In this document: piece after piece, positions 8,329 through 17,522 of the stretch
How positions within the stretch are numbered: position 1 is the first letter of the stretch
Layout: the number at the start of each line of letters is the position of its first letter
Assembly (NCBI GenBank): GCA_937920495.1
Contig: CALEUQ010000041.1
Span: 1-64,000 of the forward strand
Source: an uncultured bacterium
GTDB lineage: Bacteria > Spirochaetota > UBA4802 > UB4802
DNA: 64,000 nt
Direction: 5' to 3'
Notes under the pieces: model-generated
Database searches by the model: none
Told to the model about the DNA's origin: nothing
The model's input: the letters and a program-made list of their open reading frames with translations, nothing else
Made by a program: the position numbers and the translations under genes

Positions 8329-9058
8329 CTGGTAGTACACCTTCCTGTGTGTCCGTAACAGTTGATTCGGGGGCAATGTTAGGCATAGAATCTTTAAATT
8401 CTGCTATTTTTTTAAATTGCAGTTTTGCATCCTGCAGGCTTTCAACCAGCTGATATGAGTTGCCTCTTTTAATAAAGTACAGATTTTTGCCAAAACTTGT
8501 GCCATCCAGGAACATAACCTCACTTGTTCGGAAATTAAGTGAGTAGCTGCCTTCTATTCCTTTGGTACCTTTTCTATATGATTTATATGAACCATCAGGA
8601 TACAGTTCAAGGGCATGCTCGGTGAAATCACCGCTTTTGTTCACACTCCACCATTTGCCAGCCAGTTCGTTTCGTACCGTATCAGCTTCCTTTTTCCATA
8701 AGCTGTTGACATAGCGTTCAATTGCTGCATCCGAGGCATCTATCTGCAAGGCAAGTGATGAACCAAAAATCCAGCCTTTGATTGAGTTAGGCAGCTGTAC
8801 CTTGTACCAGTGATCTATCTGACCACCAACCCACTGTTTTTCCTTTGAAACATCAATTACGGTAACGATAGTTCCTTTATGTACGGTGGTAACCCTTGAT
8901 GAAAATATGTGAGGATCAACACGCACTGATGTGGTATCGTTGATTACAACAGCTTTTGTGTTTTTTGTAGTAGCATTAATATCATTATTTGATTTACTGC
9001 ACTGAGTAACAGTAAGCATAATAATCATAAAAAAATATATGTGATAGTGCTTTCTCAT
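8300..9058 (-). CDS. SH3-domain lipoprotein
   Basis: 252 residues with a lipoprotein signal peptide ending in a lipobox (LTVTQC, Cys20), so it is anchored to a membrane. Residues about 40-105 form a bacterial SH3-like domain (SVRVDPHIFSSRV, HWYKVQLPNSIKGWIFGSSL). The second half holds beta-rich sequence (ALELYPDGSYKSYRKGTKGI) resembling a lipocalin-like or WG-type fold, followed by a polar tail. Such proteins usually bind peptidoglycan or act in the periplasm. It is first in a likely minus-strand run with the pseudouridine synthase, SPOR and GNAT genes. Confidence 0.8.
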   Translation of the reverse strand: MRKHYHIYFFMIIMLTVTQCSKSNNDINATTKNTKAVVINDTTSVRVDPHIFSSRVTTVHKGTIVTVIDVSKEKQWVGGQIDHWYKVQLPNSIKGWIFGSSLALQIDASDAAIERYVNSLWKKEADTVRNELAGKWWSVNKSGDFTEHALELYPDGSYKSYRKGTKGIEGSYSLNFRTSEVMFLDGTSFGKNLYFIKRGNSYQLVESLQDAKLQFKKIAEFKDSMPNIAPESTVTDTQEGVLPDDQNKNTNQ

Positions 9059-9483
9059 GTATCATTGCTCCTTTGAAAAATATTATTTATTCTCTGTCAT
9101 TCTGAGCTTGACTCAGAATCTCCACTCATTTGTCATTGGGTACTTGAACCGGAGTCGATATTACAATGATATCCTGAATTGAGTTCAGGATAACAGTCTA
9201 ACCTGACAAGAGTTGGAATTTAGAATGACTATTGCTTTAGGATATTTCCATACATTCAGTACATTCAGTTTTGCACAGCAACCATGAAAAGCTTTTCTAA
9301 GGAAATGACCACTACTTAGTAACTATCGCCCCAAAAAAAGTATGAATGTAGTGATATATCGGGAATGAAGTATATTTAGTCAATAAACTTTTAATGCTGA
9401 AAGCATTTAAGAATTTAGCTTGACGCTCTCTGGTAAGAGTTTGATTATATGTGAGAATACACTGCACTAAATGGTTGGTAAAA
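9059..9483. other. Intergenic region with family A repeat and octamer copy
   Basis: Separates divergent genes. Positions 9094-9212 hold a long family A repeat and 9322-9329 a copy of ACTATCGC followed by CCCAAAAAAAG. No gene recognised. Promoters for both flanking genes must lie here but none is obvious by eye. Confidence 0.5.
9094..9212. repeat. Dispersed palindromic repeat, family A (long copy)
   Basis: Starts GTCATTCTGAGCTTGACTCA, contains the inverted pair ATCCTGAATT...GTTCAGGAT and ends near ACAAGAGTTGGAATT. The same order of words occurs at 52993-53195, and the left end recurs in modified form at 59716. This establishes a repeat family rather than chance similarity. Confidence 0.65.
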
Positions 9484-10074
9484 ATGAAAATTGCCGATTT
9501 GCTTGAAGGACGTGTTGCAACGTGGTCCAATCTGATATCGATGATGCGGGTACTTCTGGCACCGACTATTGCCTGCGCGTTGTACTATGAAAGAATGACA
9601 GGAGATATATGGTACTTAAAGGCTGCTGTTATAGTGTATAGTGTGGTTGCCATATCCGATTTTATTGATGGTATTCTGGCCCGATGGCTAAGGCAGGTAT
9701 CGCGGCTGGGGCAGTTTTTAGATCCTGTTGCTGATAAATGTGTTATACTCATTGTGGCAGTTACTCTGTATTATTTCAGGCAATTCCCGTTGTGGATGAT
9801 TATCGTTATATTGATTCGTGATGTGCTCCATATAATTGCAGGTTTGTATCTTTTTTACACACATGATATTCAGGTGCGGCCAAGCATCGCTGGAAAATGT
9901 ATGGTGGTTATCATGGGTCTTTGTGGGTTAATCTACATTGTGAATCCTTTACATACCTTTGCAGGGTACACATTACAGCAGATATCGCTACTATCTGTGC
10001 TGATATCTATAATTGTGTCATCAATAAGTAACTGGCGTATCTATTCCAAAATTTACTTTACACGCACGCGATAG
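9484..10074 (+). CDS. pgsA: CDP-alcohol phosphatidyltransferase (PgsA-like)
   Basis: 196 residues from the ATG at 9484; an earlier in-frame ATG at 9451 adds 11 residues without family support. It is an integral membrane enzyme with several hydrophobic helices. The CDP-alcohol phosphotransferase signature D-x2-D-G-x2-A-R-x8-G-x3-D-x3-D is complete in DFIDGILARW...GQFLDPVADK. It probably makes phosphatidylglycerol phosphate from CDP-diacylglycerol, though other CDP-alcohol acceptors are possible. The Arg-TAG end of the gene lies within an octamer copy (10068-10075). The amidase gene starts 17 nt downstream. Confidence 0.82.
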   Translation: MKIADLLEGRVATWSNLISMMRVLLAPTIACALYYERMTGDIWYLKAAVIVYSVVAISDFIDGILARWLRQVSRLGQFLDPVADKCVILIVAVTLYYFRQFPLWMIIVILIRDVLHIIAGLYLFYTHDIQVRPSIAGKCMVVIMGLCGLIYIVNPLHTFAGYTLQQISLLSVLISIIVSSISNWRIYSKIYFTRTR

Positions 10075-10091
10075 TACTTTACAAAAAATCA

Positions 10092-11291
10092 ATGCTAACA
10101 TCCCGTGACATTGTTATCTGCATCACCCGCTGTGTAGTTCTTCTGCTCACTATTGCATGTGTACTTGTGTATTCCAACATCTATTCCCAGGATCACATCA
10201 CCCTGCCGGTAAAGCTTATATCCAGCAAAACGTATATATCTGAGTATGATATACGGACACTTTTGCCGGTACAATCGTCGTTTGATATTATCTTGCAGCG
10301 CGGCAAGGTGATGCGCGGCCCACGATTTGCCATTTACACAGTGGGCATGTCGGTTGCACTGGCTGGTGATATGCTTTTGCGCAGTGACTATCCTGTAACC
10401 AGATTGCAGGGGGAGGTACTGATTCCGCTTGACATTGCTTTGCCAATGATAGAGAGCCTGCTTGATGGTTACATTGTTACCCTGAAGGGCGATAGCATTA
10501 TTGTAAAAGAGGAAGAAGCAACGGTACACAAAGAGCAAAAAAAAACAACGCCATTGCCTCGTATATCAAAAGATGCAATTGGGTTTATTGTGGTGGATGC
10601 GGGGCATGGCGGCAAGGACCCTGGTGCAATTGGTAAAAGCGGAATCAAAGAAAAAGTGATTACATTGCAGATTGCGCATCTGCTTGCCTTGGAGCTTCAG
10701 AAGAAATTTCCAGGCATTGATGTGGTGATGACCAGAACCACCGACAAATTTTTAGAATTAGGTGAACGTACCGCGATAGCCAACAGGTTACTCAAGAAAG
10801 GTGTCAATGGAATATTTGTGAGTATTCATTGCAATGCAGCAGTGGTGAGCAAAATTTCAGGTTTTGAAACGTATTATCTGTCGCAAAATCCATCCAATGA
10901 AGAAGCACGTACCACGGCGGTACTGGAAAATAATGTCATTATATTTGAAGAACCTGAAAAGCGAAAGCGCTACAGTGATGTAGATATCATTGAAGCACTG
11001 ATGCTTACCACGCAGATTCAGAAAGAAAGTTCTATGCTGGCCCATGCAATCCAAAAAGGCCTTGACAAAAATATAAGCGAGTTTAAATCAAAGGGAGTAA
11101 AGAAGGCTGATTTTTTTGTATTGCGTGGCTGTCTTATGCCGTCTGCTCTTGTTGAGGTTGGATATATTACCAATGCAAAGGAAAAAACTTTCCTGACCGA
11201 TAAAAATTATCAAAAAAAGCTTGCACGTGGTATAGCTGAAGGCATCATGAGTTTTATTGATGCATACAATAAAACCGTATTGCATAATTAG
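10092..11291 (+). CDS. N-acetylmuramoyl-L-alanine amidase (Amidase_3)
   Basis: 399 residues. An N-terminal membrane or signal segment (about 8-28) is followed by a region of about 110 residues resembling an AMIN or copper-amine-oxidase-like substrate-binding domain. The amidase_3 catalytic domain covers residues 163-395. Zinc ligands are visible as His172 (DAGHGGKDPGAIG), Glu187 and His246 (SIHCNA), with the catalytic Glu355 in ALVEVGYITN. It cleaves the amide bond between MurNAc and the stem peptide during cell separation or wall turnover. It follows pgsA and precedes a GerMN protein, a pairing often seen for such amidases. Confidence 0.9.
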   Translation: MLTSRDIVICITRCVVLLLTIACVLVYSNIYSQDHITLPVKLISSKTYISEYDIRTLLPVQSSFDIILQRGKVMRGPRFAIYTVGMSVALAGDMLLRSDYPVTRLQGEVLIPLDIALPMIESLLDGYIVTLKGDSIIVKEEEATVHKEQKKTTPLPRISKDAIGFIVVDAGHGGKDPGAIGKSGIKEKVITLQIAHLLALELQKKFPGIDVVMTRTTDKFLELGERTAIANRLLKKGVNGIFVSIHCNAAVVSKISGFETYYLSQNPSNEEARTTAVLENNVIIFEEPEKRKRYSDVDIIEALMLTTQIQKESSMLAHAIQKGLDKNISEFKSKGVKKADFFVLRGCLMPSALVEVGYITNAKEKTFLTDKNYQKKLARGIAEGIMSFIDAYNKTVLHN

Positions 11292-11383
11292 TGAAGGCGG
11301 AAGTTACCGGTGAATATGCCTGACAAACGTAACAGGGTATGCAAATAATTTTTTTATAACCACAGGTGAAGGAATAACAACAG

Positions 11384-12025
11384 ATGAAACGTATACTTTC
11401 TTTTGATAAAGCGTTAACATTTAAAAAATATAAAGATGCAGGGAAAACGTTATATTCAACATTGGTTGAAAAATACAGGATCTGCAGTGCTGCCTTTATT
11501 GAACTAGTGGTAAATCCTCCTCTGGATACAAAGAAGCGCTATCGCACACTGCTTTATGCAATAAGCATCGTGTGTTTAATTGACTATGTTGCCATTTCAG
11601 TGCTTGCCGATAAGAGTATCTTTGATATCTATCCTTCATTGCCCCAACTTGATACTCGCGATACTATTGACATCTTTGTTGCGGATTTAGATGCAAAGTC
11701 AATCTTAAAAGAAACACGGGAGGTACTTCTGCCAGCTGATAATGAAGGCAGGGTGCGACGGCTTATAAAGCTTGTTGCAGAAGGGTCAGAGTTTGAGAAT
11801 ACACGAGCTATAGCGCCAATTGATATTATTGTGCGCCATATATGGTTTTATGATACCACCTGCATAATAGACTGTGAGCTTGGAACAATTGAAGGTGTGC
11901 CCTATATCCCCGATTCATTCAAAGCCTTTGGTAGGGCGCTGGAACAGACAATAAGCCGCAATGTGCCTGGCGTTTCTAAGGTTGTTCTTCTTGAGCACGG
12001 TATATACGGCAAAAATCTGTGGTAG
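11384..12025 (+). CDS. GerMN-domain membrane protein
   Basis: 213 residues with one transmembrane helix (about 56-75) after a basic cytoplasmic N-terminus. Residues about 92-210 look like a GerMN domain (DTIDIFVADLDAK, GRVRRLIKLVAEGSEFENTR, followed by the IDCELG strand). GerMN domains are often encoded beside or fused to cell-wall amidases and probably bind wall material, and the amidase gene just upstream fits that. No spore genes are present, so the GerM name does not imply sporulation here. Confidence 0.7.
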   Translation: MKRILSFDKALTFKKYKDAGKTLYSTLVEKYRICSAAFIELVVNPPLDTKKRYRTLLYAISIVCLIDYVAISVLADKSIFDIYPSLPQLDTRDTIDIFVADLDAKSILKETREVLLPADNEGRVRRLIKLVAEGSEFENTRAIAPIDIIVRHIWFYDTTCIIDCELGTIEGVPYIPDSFKAFGRALEQTISRNVPGVSKVVLLEHGIYGKNLW

Positions 12026-12077
12026 GAAAAATATTTTCACACAATAGCTTTGTGGTGACAGTACATGCTACTATGTC

Positions 12078-12914
12078 TTATTCAGGCCATACACCTTCAA
12101 ACACCTCTTCTGCAGTGCCTGTTAAATACACATGATTGTCCTTCTCATTCCATTCTATAGTCAGGTCACCACCGGTAAGATGTACTTTAAGTTTTCGGGC
12201 TGTTTTTTTGGTAAGTACTCCTGCCACGGTGACTGCTGATGCTCCCGTTCCGCAGGCAAGGGTTTCCCCGCTGCCACGTTCCCATGTTCGCTGTATTACT
12301 TCCTTTTCATTTACTATCTCAACAAATTCAACGTTGGTTCGTTTTGGGAAAAGTTCATGGTTTTCTATCATTGGCCCATATTTTTCAACGGGAAAATTTT
12401 TGACATCCTCAACGTAAATAACGGCATGGGGATTGCCCATTGAAACAGCAGTTATTGGGAATTTTACACCATCAACATGTATTTCTTCTTCTATAACCAT
12501 ACCCGGGTTACCCATCATGGGTATTTTTTCACGAAGCAAGATTGGCTGGCCCATGTCTACCGTTACGGTGTGCACCTTTCCATGTTTCAGGGTGCATTTT
12601 AGATGTTTTATACCGGCCAATGTTTCAACCGATATGGTTGTGTTACGTGTTAATTTGTGGTCATACACATATTTGGCAAATGCACGGATTCCATTGCCGC
12701 ACATCTCAGCTTCGCTGCCGTCAGCATTAAACATGCGCATCCTGAAATCAGCCTTTTGTGAAGGCAGTATCAAAATGAGCCCATCAGAACCAACGCCAAA
12801 ATGACGGTTGCTCATTGCTATGGCTAACTTTTTTGGATTTTTTACCGGATATTTGATTGCATTTATGTAAATATAGTCATTGCCAATCCCATGAAGCTTG
12901 GTGAATGGTAGCAT
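12078..12914 (-). CDS. dapF: Diaminopimelate epimerase
   Basis: 278 residues, the normal length. It converts LL- to meso-diaminopimelate for lysine and peptidoglycan synthesis. Both catalytic cysteines are present: Cys72 in EMCGNGIRAFAKY and Cys221 in ETLACGTGASA. The N-terminal KLHGIGNDY motif is also canonical. It acts in the cytosol. The gene is convergent with the GerMN gene and divergent from the PBP1A gene, with about 200 bp to the latter that carries an octamer copy at 13004. Confidence 0.96.
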   Translation of the reverse strand: MLPFTKLHGIGNDYIYINAIKYPVKNPKKLAIAMSNRHFGVGSDGLILILPSQKADFRMRMFNADGSEAEMCGNGIRAFAKYVYDHKLTRNTTISVETLAGIKHLKCTLKHGKVHTVTVDMGQPILLREKIPMMGNPGMVIEEEIHVDGVKFPITAVSMGNPHAVIYVEDVKNFPVEKYGPMIENHELFPKRTNVEFVEIVNEKEVIQRTWERGSGETLACGTGASAVTVAGVLTKKTARKLKVHLTGGDLTIEWNEKDNHVYLTGTAEEVFEGVWPE

Positions 12915-13111
12915 ATATACCTCGTTATACTTTTTGATTTCCAGCTATTGCCTGAACAGATATACGAAATGCTGTTTTGTGTCAAGAAAATGTTTTAGTT
13001 TGTGCGATAGTAACCGTAAAATAAAAAAATTATTGCAATAAAATGTTGACTTAGATTGAAAGGTTTCACTTTGTTTATAGCATTACCATTATGCAGTGGT
13101 GTGTGTGAATT

Positions 13112-15625
13112 ATGAGAAGATACCGGATAAACAAAAAGTTCAGCAAACGATCATACGTAGATACAGGTAATTTTTTGACTGGAATCATTAATGTTTTTGA
13201 AGATATCCTGTATGCAGTGGAATTGCGTTTTGGCAACATACGGCCAATCATTGTGGGCATTATAGCAGGTGCTATCATAGCGTTCATTGTTATTCTTGTT
13301 ATGGACTTTTATAAAGTGCGGGCACTGGCTCATTACACACCATACCAGACCACAAAGATATATGATAAAAACAATGTACTGGTTGCTGAATTTTTCAGAG
13401 AAAAACGTGAAGTTGTTCCACTCAAAAAAATCCCGCCCCATGTTGTCCAGGCATTTATTGCCATGGAGGATAATGAATTTTATGAGCATTATGGCATTAA
13501 TCCCAAAGGCATTGTCAGGGCATTTTTTGTTAATGTAGTTTCTGGCCGTGTGAAGCAGGGTGGCAGTACCATCACACAGCAGCTTGCAAAGATCCTGCTC
13601 ACATCAGGAGAGCGTTCCATATATCGCAAAATAAAAGAAGCGTTCATCTCGCTCATGATTGAGATATTCTATACAAAAGATGAAATTATGGAGATGTATC
13701 TCAATCAGATATTTTTAGGGCATGGGACGTATGGTGTTGAATCGGCAGCAAAATTTTATTTTGGAAAACACGTGTGGGATTTACATTTAGCTGAATGTAG
13801 CTTGCTTGCCACACTGCCGTCTGCTCCCAATATACTATCGCCACTAAAAAATCCACGCCTTTCAATGGAACGCCACAGGGTGGCTCTTGCCAAGATGGTT
13901 GACATGGGCTTTATCACGGTGCCGCAGGCTGAAAAGGCATATCTGGATTTCTGGCCGGATTATCTGGCTTACATTAATGATTTGCCGCCCACCATGACGG
14001 CATGGTCATCGCGGGTGAATAAGGCGCCGTGGTTTACCGAGCACATACGGCGAACATTAGTTGCAAAGTTTGGCGAAAAGGCAGTGTATGAGGATGGGCT
14101 TGCTGTGTTCACTACACTGGATGTTGATAAGCAGCAATGCGCACAAAAGCTTTTGAAAGAGGCTGTAGAAAAGCAGACGGTTGTTTCGCGTACTCTGACA
14201 TTTGATAATGATGAGTATGTGTCAAAACGTTTTGCAGATGAAGTAAATTTATTGCATTTTTTGTTTGGGCTGCCGCCAATAAAAGCAAGTGGCTCGGCTG
14301 AAAAACGCACATTCAACCGATATATGAAGGATGGTTTGCTATGGGAATTGCAGGCGTTAAACCTTATAACCGGGCTTGACAGCATAGAAGATATGTTGCA
14401 GCAATATTTTGAAGGCAGCTGGGACCAGAAAGAGTTTATGAATGTGGAAGGCTGTCTTATTTCAATCAATCCAACCAATGGCTATATTGAGGCAATGGTT
14501 GGGGGAAGTGATTTTACCACCACCAATCAGCTCAACCGTGTGATGCAATCACGTCGGCAGGCAGGGTCGGCCATAAAGCCGTTACTGTATACTGCCGCAA
14601 TTGATTCAAAAAAATTTACCGCTGCTACTACCATTATGGATTCGCCAATTCTGTATTTAGATCTGGAAGGTGGCGACTGGATACCGGAAAATTATGAAGG
14701 TGAGTATTACGGGCTTGTGACTTTGCGCAGAGCACTTGCATTATCAATTAATGTTGTCTCGGTGCGTATTGCTGATGGGCTTGGTATTGATACGGTACTT
14801 TCATATTTTGCAAAGCTTTTAAAAATATCACGCAATGAGTTAAAAGGAAGGGTGCCGCGGAATTTTTCTATAGCATTAGGTTCTTTTGAGGTGAGTCCTT
14901 TTGAGCTGTCGCGGGCGTATGCCATCCTGGCAAATAACGGAAAAAACGTGATTCCGTACTCAATACGATATGTGCAGGATAAAAGCGGTAACATTATCTA
15001 TAACCCCGAAGAAGAAATTATGGCACAGCTTGCTGAGCAGGAAAAAGATGGAAGCATTCAAATTGTACCGCCTGAAGCAGCACGAATCGTCATAAGTCTT
15101 ATGCAGTCGGTCATTTCATCCGGTACGGGGCGTGGGGCTGCTATTGGAAGGCCAGTTGCAGGAAAAACCGGTACCACCAGTAACTATCGCGACGCATGGT
15201 TTGTGGGATTTACACCACAACTGGTAACTGGCATATGGATGGGATATGATGGCAAGGGGTTGTCCCTTGGACCGGGACAGTCAGGTGGTGCAGTGGTAGC
15301 CCCGGTGTGGGGGCAGTATATGAGCTGTGCATTGCAGAAAGAGCCGGTACTGGACTTTGCTGTGTATGGCAACATCACAACTACAAAGGTGTGTGCGGAA
15401 TCGGGACTTTTACCATCATACTATTGCAAAAAGGTTATTGATGAGCTTTTTATACCCGGCACTGAGCCACAGGAGGAATGCACAAAATGTGCAAGTGGCA
15501 GTACATTGCCCACAACAAAAATACCGCATATCAATGTATCTGAAAAGCAGAAGGAACTAATCTTAAAAAAGATGAAGAAAAAGGATGATAATATCCTTGA
15601 TTCTATAGATAATATGATACGGTGA
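13112..15625 (+). CDS. mrcA: Penicillin-binding protein 1A, bifunctional
   Basis: 837 residues. A short cytoplasmic tail and one transmembrane helix (about 43-67) precede a GT51 glycosyltransferase domain (about 95-275; catalytic Glu119 in AMEDNEFYEHYG, and GGSTITQQLAK). The transpeptidase domain (about 440-770) has the acyl-enzyme SxxK at Ser486-Lys489, the SIN motif (LALSINVVSVR) and KTG at 685-687. It polymerises and cross-links peptidoglycan in the periplasm. Octamer copies lie in the coding sequence at 13834 and 15183. A Cys pair near the C-terminus (ECTKC) is unusual. The next gene starts 6 nt downstream. Confidence 0.94.
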   Translation: MRRYRINKKFSKRSYVDTGNFLTGIINVFEDILYAVELRFGNIRPIIVGIIAGAIIAFIVILVMDFYKVRALAHYTPYQTTKIYDKNNVLVAEFFREKREVVPLKKIPPHVVQAFIAMEDNEFYEHYGINPKGIVRAFFVNVVSGRVKQGGSTITQQLAKILLTSGERSIYRKIKEAFISLMIEIFYTKDEIMEMYLNQIFLGHGTYGVESAAKFYFGKHVWDLHLAECSLLATLPSAPNILSPLKNPRLSMERHRVALAKMVDMGFITVPQAEKAYLDFWPDYLAYINDLPPTMTAWSSRVNKAPWFTEHIRRTLVAKFGEKAVYEDGLAVFTTLDVDKQQCAQKLLKEAVEKQTVVSRTLTFDNDEYVSKRFADEVNLLHFLFGLPPIKASGSAEKRTFNRYMKDGLLWELQALNLITGLDSIEDMLQQYFEGSWDQKEFMNVEGCLISINPTNGYIEAMVGGSDFTTTNQLNRVMQSRRQAGSAIKPLLYTAAIDSKKFTAATTIMDSPILYLDLEGGDWIPENYEGEYYGLVTLRRALALSINVVSVRIADGLGIDTVLSYFAKLLKISRNELKGRVPRNFSIALGSFEVSPFELSRAYAILANNGKNVIPYSIRYVQDKSGNIIYNPEEEIMAQLAEQEKDGSIQIVPPEAARIVISLMQSVISSGTGRGAAIGRPVAGKTGTTSNYRDAWFVGFTPQLVTGIWMGYDGKGLSLGPGQSGGAVVAPVWGQYMSCALQKEPVLDFAVYGNITTTKVCAESGLLPSYYCKKVIDELFIPGTEPQEECTKCASGSTLPTTKIPHINVSEKQKELILKKMKKKDDNILDSIDNMIR

Positions 15626-15631
15626 TTGCTT

Positions 15632-16195
15632 ATGGATATTACACAATTTTACATCACACCTGAGGACACTGCACTTCTTATAATTGATGTGCAGGACAGT
15701 TTGTTCAATTCTATGGAATATGAGATGCGCAAAAAAGTGGCAAAGAATGTGGGTATACTCATTGAGCTTGCGAAAGCCTATACCCTGCCCATAATCCTTA
15801 CCGAGCAATATCGCAAGGGGCTTGGGCCTACAATCAAGGAGTTGTTGGACCGCCTTGAGGGTGTTGTTGCTTTTGACAAACTGGCTTTTGACTGTATGAA
15901 GGATGATGCCATTTGTCAAGAGATTACACGCATACAACGCAGCACTATTATTATATGCGGCATTGAAGCACATATCTGTGTGCTGACCACCGCGCTTTCG
16001 CTTATTAAAGAAAATTATAATGTCATTGTTGCTTCAGATGCAGTGTGTTCGCGGCGCACGCACGAGTGGGATATGGCTCTTCACGCACTCAGGCAAGCAG
16101 GGAGCATAGTGTATCCCACTGAAACGATTGCGTTTATGCTGTTACAGAAAGCAGGGACTGAAATTTTTAAGAAACTATCGCCGCTATTCAAATAA
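15632..16195 (+). CDS. Isochorismatase-like cysteine hydrolase
   Basis: 187 residues from the ATG at 15632, with GGTGA 6 nt upstream; a TTG at 15626 is also in frame. The catalytic triad of the isochorismatase/nicotinamidase fold is visible: Asp19 (LLIIDVQDS), Lys83 (FDKLAF) and Cys116 (CGIEAHICVLTTA). The family cleaves C-N or C-O bonds in small molecules, and the real substrate cannot be told from sequence. It is directly downstream of PBP1A and probably cotranscribed. The 3' end contains an octamer copy (16174) and abuts convergent pyrK. Confidence 0.85.
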   Translation: MDITQFYITPEDTALLIIDVQDSLFNSMEYEMRKKVAKNVGILIELAKAYTLPIILTEQYRKGLGPTIKELLDRLEGVVAFDKLAFDCMKDDAICQEITRIQRSTIIICGIEAHICVLTTALSLIKENYNVIVASDAVCSRRTHEWDMALHALRQAGSIVYPTETIAFMLLQKAGTEIFKKLSPLFK

Positions 16196-16196
16196 T

Positions 16197-16940
16197 CTAC
16201 GGCGCATCCCACAGTACGGTGTGTGCATCAAATACGGGGCCGTCAATACAGGCACGCTTGTAACCCTGGTTTGTAGCAACAGCGCATCCAGAGCAAAGGC
16301 CAATACCACAGCCAAAGTATCGTTCAAGTGAAGCTTCAATGTTCATGTGCGATAGTTCCTGTGTAAGGCGCTTCATCATGATTTCAGGGCCGCAGGTGTA
16401 CACTATATCAAACTCATTTTTTGCCACAATATCTTTTGCTGCTTCAACAGGATTACCTTTACTACCAGCGCTTCCGTCGTCTGTTGTTACAATCATAGTG
16501 TTGGATAGTTCCCTGAAACTATCTAACAGAAAAATATCAGATGCAGTGCGGGCCCCGTAAATATAGGTTACCTGTGTATGTAATGCCACAAGCTTTTTTG
16601 AAAGATAATACAATGGGGCATTCCCCACACCGCCACCAACAAGCAAAGCCTTTTTACCCGCCACTAGGGAAAACCCCTTACCAAAAGGGCCAATGCAGTC
16701 TATGGGACCCGGTTTAAGGTTAACAATAAGCTGTGTACCACTGCCCACCACACGCACAACAATTGTAAGTGTAGAGGCATCATGGTCAAAGATTGAGAAA
16801 GGCCGCCTGATAAGCGGGTCGGTGGTAGTATTCACTTTGATGTTTATAAATTGACCCGGAGCACTCTGCGTGCTGTCAGTGTGTAGTGTAAGCAGATAAT
16901 GATTGTGTGCAACAGGTTTTGTTTCAATGAGTGTGACCAT
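16197..16940 (-). CDS. pyrK: Dihydroorotate dehydrogenase electron-transfer subunit
   Basis: 247 residues of the PyrK/ferredoxin-reductase family. The FAD-binding motif RRPFSIFD, the NAD-binding GGGVGNAPLYYLSKKL and a C-terminal four-cysteine 2Fe-2S motif (CGIGLCSGCAV...C) are in the expected order. PyrK passes electrons from PyrD to NAD in pyrimidine synthesis. No pyrD is in the window, so the partner is elsewhere. Related sulfide- or ferredoxin-NADP reductase subunits look alike, but the length and Cys motif favour PyrK. It is convergent with the hydrolase gene, with 1 nt between them. Confidence 0.85.
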   Translation of the reverse strand: MVTLIETKPVAHNHYLLTLHTDSTQSAPGQFINIKVNTTTDPLIRRPFSIFDHDASTLTIVVRVVGSGTQLIVNLKPGPIDCIGPFGKGFSLVAGKKALLVGGGVGNAPLYYLSKKLVALHTQVTYIYGARTASDIFLLDSFRELSNTMIVTTDDGSAGSKGNPVEAAKDIVAKNEFDIVYTCGPEIMMKRLTQELSHMNIEASLERYFGCGIGLCSGCAVATNQGYKRACIDGPVFDAHTVLWDAP

Positions 16941-17522
16941 ACTTTCCCTCGTTACTATATGTACAGTACACTATAGCATATACTACAATGGCAATACTAT
17001 TTTTTTTGTTTGATGGGATTATATCGTATTCTTTTGTCATACATTCAAAAACAATATTTCTTATTTATGAGTAACGTAATGCACATTGGTTTGATGCAAA
17101 GATGCTCTACAGTACATAGTGTAATAATATCTTGACTTTCTTTCATTGTATTGATTTGATACGTAATGAGGTTTTATCACTATGATAAAAAATAATAGAT
17201 TAACGCTGTATGAGGAAACGAAACTTAATAAATTCATAGTTTTTTATAAAGAATATGACCCTGTTACGCAGATAGTGTTGTACGGTTCACGACATAAGTG
17301 TAAAAGTAAGCGATATAGACATTGCGATAGTGGTTGATGATATCATACATAGTAAACAGATAGAACGATCAATTGAACAATAATGAAATATAGAATTATG
17401 GGCAACTGATGCACTGAGCAGCAGTGCGCATGCACTTCATTATTCATAAAAAGTTATTGCTTTGTAAGGGCTGTGTACACTATAACGGCATGTAGATATT
17501 ATTTTTACAAATGGGGTGAAAT
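16941..17522. other. Intergenic region holding an MNT remnant
   Basis: 582 bp without an intact gene. It contains the nucleotidyltransferase remnant at 17182-17383 and an octamer copy at 17324. The rest is AT-rich with no recognisable RNA or repeat. Confidence 0.5.
17182..17383 (+). pseudogene. MNT-type nucleotidyltransferase remnant
   Basis: The first frame reads a helical N-terminus then QIVLYGSR (the GSR of the nucleotidyltransferase GSxxR motif). The following motif, SDIDIAIVVDD, is only found in another frame from 17306, which ends at TAA 17381-17383. A deletion or frameshift near 17290-17306 has therefore removed the normal loop between GSR and DxD. The C-terminal half and any HEPN partner are missing. 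This is a decayed antitoxin-type MNT gene, separate from the one at 4996. Confidence 0.65.
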
